A DNA stretch of 10,086 nucleotides from an uncultured Clostridia bacterium. GTDB lineage: Bacteria; Bacillota; Clostridia; Christensenellales; UBA1242. The position numbers and the translations under genes were made by a program. Positions 4,960 through 10,086 of the stretch are shown here, in pieces. The notes beneath the pieces were generated by a model. It ran no database searches. It had not been told where the DNA came from and was given only the letters and a program-made list of their open reading frames with translations. The stretch's first letter is position 1, and every line of letters begins with the position of its first letter. The stretch covers positions 1 to 10,086 of the forward strand of contig CAMLUY010000027.1 of assembly GCA_946487985.1 (NCBI GenBank), read 5' to 3'.

Positions 4960-5883
4960 ATGATGTTTAAAAACTCGGTAAAACTATTGTGCTCAAATTT
5001 TGATAAAGTATGGAAACTGCTTGTTTTTCATATTTTGTCTTTTGCTTTGTGCGCAGCACTTTTGTGCGTGTTTTTCGACTATTTTGCCAGAGCATTTGAC
5101 ACAGCGTTTACCGATTCAACATTGAATCAAATGGTGGAGTCAGGCACGCTTTATGGCTCAAAACTAGCTGATGGCCTGACCGCGGTGGTAGATTTTATCA
5201 TCATTTTTATGCAAGCGGTTTTCATCAATGTGGGCATAGGAATATATTTCGTTTTGATACTTTTCATTGTGCTTCCTCTGCTTCTTAATACAGGCAAAAT
5301 TGTCATTTGCGAAATGATGTACGGCTATATGTCATCATGCCAAAAACAAAGCTTTACTGGGACTTATCTCAAAACACTGCGCACATCACTTGTCTATTCT
5401 ATTACAAAACTTTTCTACTCGATACCTTTCAATGCGCTGATTGCTCTTTCACTTTGGGGGCTGACAAGAATTCAGAACGATGCCTTTGATTACATCATGC
5501 CTCTTGCAATAGTCATTGTGCCAGCACTTCTCATGGCTTTCAAAGAAACATTCAATGCTGGTTGGGCTCCTGCACAAGTGGTTTACAATCAAAATATTTT
5601 CAAGTCATACGCCATAGGCATGCGCGCTGTTCTGCGACGCGGCGCACGTGTGTTTTCAAATGCCTTCATCATTTTCCTGTTGGCACTTGTACTGTCAGTT
5701 GTGCTTGGCCTTTATGCTATCATAATCATTCTGCCAATCATCTCGCCACTCTTTCATATTTTTGAGATGGTCATGTTCTTTTCCAGCCAAGGCATGCGCT
5801 TTTACGCAGACGCAGACACAATCATTACGCCAAAGCGCCTTGAAGAGGTAGATCGCATCGAAGATGCAAAATATATAATCTAG
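4960..5883 (+). CDS. Multi-pass membrane protein of unknown function
   Basis: I do not recognise this 307-residue protein. It has about six or seven hydrophobic segments: residues 18-40, 76-92, 93-110, 145-167, 178-195, 232-256 and 257-275. Between helices lie a short exposed region (41-75), a likely cytoplasmic basic loop (215-231, rich in Arg), and a charged C-terminal tail of about 30 residues beginning GMRFYADADT. Helices are aromatic- and Ile/Leu-rich with no obvious transport motif, nucleotide-binding site or protease signature. Two ATG codons stand in tandem at 4960 and 4963; either could start. It has its own promoter and lies between greA and rnjA. A permease-like or envelope-organising role is possible but not shown. 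Confidence 0.85.
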   Translation: MMFKNSVKLLCSNFDKVWKLLVFHILSFALCAALLCVFFDYFARAFDTAFTDSTLNQMVESGTLYGSKLADGLTAVVDFIIIFMQAVFINVGIGIYFVLILFIVLPLLLNTGKIVICEMMYGYMSSCQKQSFTGTYLKTLRTSLVYSITKLFYSIPFNALIALSLWGLTRIQNDAFDYIMPLAIVIVPALLMAFKETFNAGWAPAQVVYNQNIFKSYAIGMRAVLRRGARVFSNAFIIFLLALVLSVVLGLYAIIIILPIISPLFHIFEMVMFFSSQGMRFYADADTIITPKRLEEVDRIEDAKYII

Positions 5884-6095
5884 CTGCAAAATCAAAAGAA
5901 AAACAACATCAACTCATTTTAATAATGACCTATTTTTTGCTGCATCAACGTTATGCTTATATTTTGCATGCTTGCTTTTGTGGCGATAATGCTTGTAAAA
6001 AGCAATACAGCCTTTTTGTAAGCCGCTAAATCCAAAGATGCGAAAAACAAATAACTAAACGATTAAAAATAAATAAAATATAAAAGGAGATAAAC
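5884..6095 (+). other. Intergenic region and probable leader of rnjA
   Basis: This 212-bp stretch carries a hairpin at 5991-6023: GCTTGTAAAAAG pairs with CTTTTTGTAAGC over 12 bp if two G-U pairs are allowed, with loop CAATACAGC. No T-tract follows, so it is not a typical terminator. Promoter candidates exist but are sub-optimal: TTGCTG (5937-5942) with TATATT (5958-5963), and TTGCAT (5964-5969) with GATAAT (5985-5990), each with only 15 nt spacing. The last 30 bases hold the strong rnjA SD. Confidence 0.5.
5953..6021 (+). CDS. Possible 22-residue hydrophobic peptide upstream of rnjA
   Basis: ATG 5953 to TAA 6019-6021 encodes MLIFCMLAFVAIMLVK then SNTAFL, which would form one membrane helix. 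No SD is visible, and its 3' end coincides with the 12-bp hairpin, so translation would open that stem. It may be chance. Confidence 0.25.
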   Translation: MLIFCMLAFVAIMLVKSNTAFL

Positions 6096-7754
6096 ATGAA
6101 AAACGACAAACTCAAAGTCACCTTTCTGGGCGGTGTTGGCGAAATCGGCAAAAATATGACCGCGCTTGAATATGGTGATGAAATCATTATTGTCGATGCC
6201 GGTCTCACATTCCCAGACGAGGACTTGCCAGGCGTTGACATCGTCATTCCAGATATGACATATCTTATCGAAAACAAAAACAAAATCAAGGCGCTTCTTC
6301 TTACCCATGGTCACGAAGACCACATCGGAGCGGTTCCATTTTTGTTGCAGCAAATCAACGTGCCAGTGTACGGCTCTCGCCTCACTCTTGCACTTGTTGA
6401 AAATAAAATGAAAGAGCACCCAAAGACCAAATACAAGGCAATCTCGGTAAAACCTAAGAATGTATTGAAACTTGGATCCTTCTCAATCGAATTTATCAAG
6501 GTCAGCCATTCAATAGCGGGCAGCCTTGCTCTTGCAATCACAACCCCAGTGGGCACAATCGTTCATACAGGCGACTTTAAAATTGACTACGAGCCAATCG
6601 ATGGCGTAATGACAGACCTGCCACGACTTGGCGAAATAGGCCGCAAGGGTGTGGCTCTGCTTCTGTGTGAAAGCACAAACGTTTGCAGAAAAGGCTATTC
6701 AATGAGCGAAAAGTCAGTAGGCCGTGCTCTTGATGAAATAATCAAAAATCATGCAAACAATCGTATCATAGTCGCAACTTTTGCATCAAACATTCACCGT
6801 ATGCAGCAGATTATGGACATCGCAGAAAAATACAACAGAAAGATTGCTTTCACTGGTCGCAGCATGATCAATGTCAGCGAAGTCGCCATGAAAATAGGTG
6901 AGTTAAAATTCAATCGCGAAAACATTGTCGATATTGAAAAAGTTGACAAGCTTGACGACAAGGAAGTCCTTATCATGACAACTGGCAGCCAGGGCGAGCC
7001 AATGAGCGCACTGACACGTATGGCGGCAGGTGAGTTTAAAAGCGTAAAAATCAGACCGAACGACCTTGTAATCCTTTCTGCATCACCAATTCCTGGCAAT
7101 GAAAAGAATGTATACAACGTAATCAACGCGCTTTACAAACTTGGCGCTGACGTAATCTATGACGAACTTGCCGACGTGCACACCTCAGGTCACGCTTGTC
7201 AGGAAGAGTTGAAGCTCATGCACAGCCTGGTAAAACCAAAGTTCTTTATTCCAATTCACGGTGAATATCGCCACTTGAAAACACATAAAGAGCTTGCAAT
7301 GACTCTTGGCACTGAGGAGCGAAACATTCTGTTGCCAAGCATAGGCATGCAAGTTGAACTCGGGCCAAACTCAATTCGCGAAGCAGGCTTCATCAAAGCC
7401 GGCCAGCGCCTTGTTGATGGCATGGGCATAGGCGACATGGACTCAAACGTATTGCGCGAAAGAAAACAGCTTGCCGAAGACGGTATATGCGTTGTGTGCG
7501 TAAACATAAACAACGTTGCTGGCGAGGTCACAGGCGAGCCATTCATAATTACCCGCGGTGTAGTGTATGCAGATGAGCAGGAAAGCTTTGTTCAAGACGC
7601 AAAGGCTTGCATCATTGCATCTCTTAAAGAGACAGATCTTCGCGGCGTAGAGCCATCGGTGATTCGTTCATCGCTCCGCAGGAACATTTCAAACTTCATT
7701 TTCAGACGCTGCAAACGTCGCCCAATGATACTGACCATTGTTTCGCTTGACTAA
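6096..7754 (+). CDS. rnjA: Ribonuclease J
   Basis: RNase J is the metallo-beta-lactamase/beta-CASP ribonuclease that does 5'-3' exonucleolytic and some endonucleolytic mRNA decay and rRNA 5' maturation in Gram-positives. The 552-residue protein has all expected catalytic motifs: HGHEDH (residues 71-76), SHSI with H138, HTGDFK (157-162), TTGSQGEP in the beta-CASP region (295-302), HTSGHA (362-367) and HGEYRH (388-393). The C-terminal domain (about 455-552) ends in the arginine-rich stretch RRCKRRPMIL typical of the family. AAAAGGAGAT stands 7 nt before ATG 6096. trmR follows after 18 nt and is probably co-transcribed. I use rnjA although the sequence alone cannot separate J1 from J2 forms. Confidence 0.96.
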   Translation: MKNDKLKVTFLGGVGEIGKNMTALEYGDEIIIVDAGLTFPDEDLPGVDIVIPDMTYLIENKNKIKALLLTHGHEDHIGAVPFLLQQINVPVYGSRLTLALVENKMKEHPKTKYKAISVKPKNVLKLGSFSIEFIKVSHSIAGSLALAITTPVGTIVHTGDFKIDYEPIDGVMTDLPRLGEIGRKGVALLLCESTNVCRKGYSMSEKSVGRALDEIIKNHANNRIIVATFASNIHRMQQIMDIAEKYNRKIAFTGRSMINVSEVAMKIGELKFNRENIVDIEKVDKLDDKEVLIMTTGSQGEPMSALTRMAAGEFKSVKIRPNDLVILSASPIPGNEKNVYNVINALYKLGADVIYDELADVHTSGHACQEELKLMHSLVKPKFFIPIHGEYRHLKTHKELAMTLGTEERNILLPSIGMQVELGPNSIREAGFIKAGQRLVDGMGIGDMDSNVLRERKQLAEDGICVVCVNINNVAGEVTGEPFIITRGVVYADEQESFVQDAKACIIASLKETDLRGVEPSVIRSSLRRNISNFIFRRCKRRPMILTIVSLD

Positions 7755-7772
7755 TCAAGGCGAGAAAATACT

Positions 7773-8381
7773 ATGGAAAATCTTTCTGAAAAAACAACCG
7801 CCATCTTAGATGAAATCAGAGGTCATGCTGGCGAAAACTATATCCCAATCATACGTGAAAAAACCTTGCAATCGCTCACGCAGGCCTGTAAAAATGCCTC
7901 AAACATCCTTGAAATAGGCACAGCAACAGGCTACTCAGCAAGCTGTATGCTTTTGTCCTGTGACGCTTTTGTCACAACGATCGAGAAAGACCCTGTACGC
8001 GCCACACAAGCGGCTCAAAACTTCAATAAACTTAATCTCTCTCACCGAGTTCGCCTCATCACAGGCGATGCTGCCCAAGAGCTGAAAGCCCTCACAGTGC
8101 AAGGCGAGCGCTTCGACTTTATCTTTCTTGATGGGCCAAAAGGGCAGTATGAACACTATTATGACGATTTAAAAACACTTTTGCGCAGAGGCGGAATTCT
8201 TTTTGCAGATAATGTGTTCTTGCACGGTATGGTAAAAAGTGATGGCACAATTCCTCACAAGCATAGGTCAATGGTAGTAAACCTAAGAAAATTTCTCAAA
8301 AGGCTTCAATCTGATAGTGACTTTCAAACACAGATATTCGATATCGAAGACGGTTTCACTATCAGCAAAAAACTAAAATAA
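7773..8381 (+). CDS. trmR: SAM-dependent O-methyltransferase, TrmR-like (tRNA 5-hydroxyuridine 34)
   Basis: A class I methyltransferase of the COG4122/YrrM group, 202 residues, the usual size. The SAM-binding motif I is ILEIGTATGYSA (45-56). The acidic end of strand 2 is TTIEKD (68-73), GDA follows at 98-100, and the metal/catalytic region is FIFLDGPKGQY (116-126) with D120, followed by FADNVFLHG (144-152). In Bacillus the YrrM protein (TrmR) methylates 5-hydroxyuridine to 5-methoxyuridine at the tRNA wobble position. As I recall, its gene there lies in the same neighbourhood as greA, as here. A catechol-type or other small-molecule O-methyltransferase is the alternative. It lies 18 nt after rnjA with a weak AAGGCGAG SD and ends at a strong terminator. 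Confidence 0.82.
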   Translation: MENLSEKTTAILDEIRGHAGENYIPIIREKTLQSLTQACKNASNILEIGTATGYSASCMLLSCDAFVTTIEKDPVRATQAAQNFNKLNLSHRVRLITGDAAQELKALTVQGERFDFIFLDGPKGQYEHYYDDLKTLLRRGGILFADNVFLHGMVKSDGTIPHKHRSMVVNLRKFLKRLQSDSDFQTQIFDIEDGFTISKKLK

Positions 8382-8400
8382 ATAAATTGGTAAAAAAAAT

Positions 8401-8430
8401 AACAGAAAATGCATTTCTGTTGTTTTTTTT
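8401..8430 (+). terminator. Intrinsic terminator after trmR
   Basis: AACAGAAA (8401-8408), loop ATGCA, TTTCTGTT (8414-8421), then G and eight T residues. The stem is a perfect 8 bp. Its 3' arm and T-tract overlap the -35 box of the next promoter. Confidence 0.88.
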
Positions 8431-8448
8431 GTTGTATTTTGTTACAAT
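8420..8448 (+). promoter_or_regulatory. Promoter of the PAP2 gene
   Basis: TTGTTT (8420-8425), 17 nt, TACAAT (8443-8448). The ATG at 8457 is 8 nt after the -10 box and has no SD, so a leaderless or nearly leaderless mRNA is predicted. Confidence 0.6.
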
Positions 8449-8456
8449 ATACCTGT

Positions 8457-9005
8457 ATGGACTTTGAACTCAAAATAATAAAATTCTTACAGGCAAACGC
8501 CAGCCCTAACTGGATAAACTTCTTTCAGGCAATAACTCTTTTTGGCAGCTTGCTTGGCTTTGCCATCGTTTTTTGCATTCTTTTTGTCAAAAAGCGCAAA
8601 CTTAGCTATGTTTTTGCAGTCGCCTTCGCTATTGCGTCTGTGGCAAACTTTGCCCTGAAAATGCTTATTGCAAGACAGCGCCCATTTGACGTAGACAGTG
8701 ACATCATCAACTATGGCCAGGAAAGTGGTTTCAGCATGCCCTCAGGTCACAGCATGAGCGCGGCATTTTTTGCCACTTTTGTTTGCTTTCTTTGCTACAA
8801 AATGACCAAACGCATTTCAACCAAAGCGCTTTGTACAACATGCTGCATCCTTTTTACCTGCCTTATTGCCTTTTCACGAATGGTACTTGGCGTACATTAT
8901 CTTACCGACACAATAGCAGGGATTTTTGTTGGCGTTTTGTTTGCCATAACGGCGATTTTGGTGTATAATCGATATATAATTAAGCCATCAAGAAAAAAGG
9001 AATAA
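8457..9005 (+). CDS. PAP2-superfamily membrane lipid phosphatase
   Basis: A 182-residue membrane enzyme with the complete three-part phosphatase signature: K-x6-RP (KMLIARQRP, residues 68-76), PSGH (95-98) and SR-x5-H-x3-D (SRMVLGVHYLTD, 140-151). H98 and H147 are the expected catalytic pair. About five membrane helices lie at 23-45, 50-70, 100-115, 124-140 and 152-172. Such proteins dephosphorylate undecaprenyl pyrophosphate (BcrC type), phosphatidylglycerol phosphate or phosphatidate; the sequence does not decide which, though size fits the BcrC/PgpB-like group. I chose ATG 8457 over an upstream in-frame extension because the extension lies inside the terminator and promoter. It ends in KKE two bases before tsaE. 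Confidence 0.9.
   Translation: MDFELKIIKFLQANASPNWINFFQAITLFGSLLGFAIVFCILFVKKRKLSYVFAVAFAIASVANFALKMLIARQRPFDVDSDIINYGQESGFSMPSGHSMSAAFFATFVCFLCYKMTKRISTKALCTTCCILFTCLIAFSRMVLGVHYLTDTIAGIFVGVLFAITAILVYNRYIIKPSRKKE
8941..8969 (+). promoter_or_regulatory. Internal promoter for tsaE-tsaB
   Basis: Inside the end of the PAP2 gene: TTGCCA (8941-8946), 17 nt, TATAAT (8964-8969). Predicted start near 8976, about 32 nt before the tsaE ATG, which has an AAAAAGGAA SD. Confidence 0.6.
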
Positions 9006-9007
9006 TC

Positions 9008-9448
9008 ATGCAAGAAATCTTTTCAGTAATTACAAATTCAGATGCTGAAACCATGGCAGTTGGCGAAAAATTGGCTGCAACGGTTGGTAAAGGCGTAGTT
9101 TTTACATTGACAGGCGACCTGGGCGCAGGCAAGACCCACTTTGTCAAAGGCTTCACAAAAGGTATGGGCAGCCCAAGCCTTGTCACCAGCCCAACTTTCA
9201 CACTGCTCAACGTGTATTCTGACGGCCGTTTGCCAGTGTATCATTTTGATATGTACAGGCTTGCATCCAAAGATGAAGCCGAAGAGCTGGGCTTCAATGA
9301 ATATTTCGACCTGAAAACCCTTGACGGAGTGGTTCTGGTCGAATGGCCAGAGCGCGTCGAGGGACTGATTACCTGCCCGCATATCAATATCTCGATTGAT
9401 AAAATTTCGGATACCCAACGAAAAATCACAGTAGGAAGTCAAATATGA
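9008..9448 (+). CDS. tsaE: tRNA t6A37 biosynthesis ATPase TsaE
   Basis: TsaE is the ATPase that, with TsaB and TsaD, installs threonylcarbamoyl on A37 of ANN-decoding tRNAs. The 146-residue protein has the expected parts: Walker A GDLGAGKTHFVKG (36-48), the SPTFTLLNVY switch region (61-70), YHFDMYRL (78-85) and LVEWPER (110-116), the last carrying the family's conserved Glu-Trp. Length is normal. The ATG at 9008 is 2 nt after the PAP2 stop with AAGGAA upstream. The stop overlaps the tsaB start (ATGA), so the two are translationally coupled, which suits subunits of one complex. It can be transcribed from the PAP2 promoter and from the internal promoter at 8941-8969. Confidence 0.95.
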   Translation: MQEIFSVITNSDAETMAVGEKLAATVGKGVVFTLTGDLGAGKTHFVKGFTKGMGSPSLVTSPTFTLLNVYSDGRLPVYHFDMYRLASKDEAEELGFNEYFDLKTLDGVVLVEWPERVEGLITCPHINISIDKISDTQRKITVGSQI

Positions 9449-10086
9449 TAGCTATTTCAACCTCACAAAAAGAAGCCCTGATTGCAGTTGAAATTCAGGG
9501 CAAAAAGAAATTGCTGTCAATGGATTCAAGCTGCAAGCATTCTGAAAACCTGCTTTTTAATATAGACAAAATGCTTGATGAATTAGGCTTGTCAATTAAA
9601 GACAACGACAGCTTTGCTGTCATTATAGGCCCGGGCTCATTCACTGGCATCAGAATAGGTATAGCCCTCATCAAAGGCTTTTGCAGCGGCATTGACAAAC
9701 CTGTTGTGCCCATTTACAGCTTTGAGCTTCTTGCCTGCGCTTTTAAAAAATCAAACCCATCATCGGACTTTTACTGCGCCATTAATGGGCTGAGCGGAAT
9801 GTATTTTGTCCAAAAATTCAACAAAGACGCATTGTCAATCTTAGAGCCGCAGATTTGCACTTTGCAAGAACTGAACGACCTTGACACACCTATTGTGTCA
9901 TACGCGGAGGAGCAAATCAGTGACATCACAGTCACGCCAACACCTGAGGACTTGTTGATGCTTGCAAAGCAAAAGCAGGCAGAAGGCAAGATGATTTCTG
10001 CAAAAAATCTCACTCCATTTTACATGCGCAACAGCCAAGCTGAAGCCGATCTTGACGCCAAAAAAACGGCAAAAAAAATTAGCAAA
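9445..10086 (+). CDS. tsaB: tRNA t6A37 biosynthesis protein TsaB (runs off the window)
   Basis: TsaB is the ASKHA-fold partner that binds TsaD and supports t6A formation. The 214 codons present have no stop and cover nearly the whole usual length of about 225-240. The diagnostic GPGSFTGIRIG loop is at residues 62-72, preceded by HSENLL (32-37) and followed by the AL-K-G helix. The C-terminal PFYMRNSQAE motif is near 190-200, after which a Lys-rich stretch reaches the window end. The opening strand reads IAISTS where family members usually have an Asp (AIDTS), a small departure seen in some relatives. Start ATG 9445 overlaps the tsaE stop. In related genomes rimI and tsaD often follow. Confidence 0.92.
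   Translation, partial: MIAISTSQKEALIAVEIQGKKKLLSMDSSCKHSENLLFNIDKMLDELGLSIKDNDSFAVIIGPGSFTGIRIGIALIKGFCSGIDKPVVPIYSFELLACAFKKSNPSSDFYCAINGLSGMYFVQKFNKDALSILEPQICTLQELNDLDTPIVSYAEEQISDITVTPTPEDLLMLAKQKQAEGKMISAKNLTPFYMRNSQAEADLDAKKTAKKISK

Noticed and set aside
6063..6419. 118-residue minus-strand frame opposite the rnjA start
   Set aside because: It is a shadow of the RNase J coding strand; the plus strand has all catalytic motifs and a strong SD.
9038..9442. 134-residue minus-strand frame opposite tsaE
   Set aside because: It mirrors the conserved tsaE sequence and has no SD or family similarity of its own.

Overview
The window looks like chromosomal DNA from a low-GC Bacillota, most likely a Clostridia-type bacterium. 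The A+T-rich base composition, AGGAG-type Shine-Dalgarno (SD) sites, consensus sigma-A promoters, and the presence of RNase J, RlmH, TrmR, a DUF378 protein and a tsaE-tsaB pair all fit that. The lineage is inferred from gene content only; there is no rRNA marker. I found no tRNA, rRNA, CRISPR array, phage or transposase gene.

Layout. (1) 1-330: a minus-strand tadA fragment that ends abruptly where a GC-rich, hairpin-rich block begins at the window edge, with two back-to-back promoters upstream of it. (2) 329-3232, plus strand: a CPBP-family membrane protease gene closed by a hairpin; then a second unit of a small two-helix membrane protein, a second CPBP protease with a long cytoplasmic tail, and rlmH, whose GTG start overlaps the protease stop codon. 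(3) 3233-4145, minus strand and non-coding: a two-way terminator, an unlisted 27-residue single-helix membrane peptide with a perfect SD, an operator-like palindrome, about 190 bp of GC-rich repeat DNA including a 31-bp tandem repeat, and a DUF378 membrane protein with an unusual long polar tail. (4) 4212-5883, plus strand: greA behind a consensus promoter and a structured leader of about 128 nt, then an unrecognised multi-pass membrane protein with its own promoter. (5) 5884-8430, plus strand: a structured leader, rnjA (RNase J) and trmR (tRNA wobble-uridine methyltransferase), closed by a strong terminator. (6) 8420-10086, plus strand: a PAP2 lipid phosphatase, tsaE and tsaB, tightly packed; tsaB runs off the end.

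Themes. Five genes act on tRNA or rRNA modification: tadA (I34), rlmH (23S m3-pseudouridine), trmR (5-methoxyuridine 34 precursor), and tsaE and tsaB (t6A37). With greA and rnjA this is an RNA-metabolism neighbourhood interleaved with membrane proteins. The most interesting non-textbook signals are: three genes whose -10 box lies only 6-8 nt before the ATG with no SD (probable leaderless mRNAs); the 27-residue peptide; the GC-rich repeat block and its possible relative at the tadA break; and leaders of greA and rnjA that combine inverted repeats with tiny hydrophobic reading frames. I did not find a convincing new multi-gene system.
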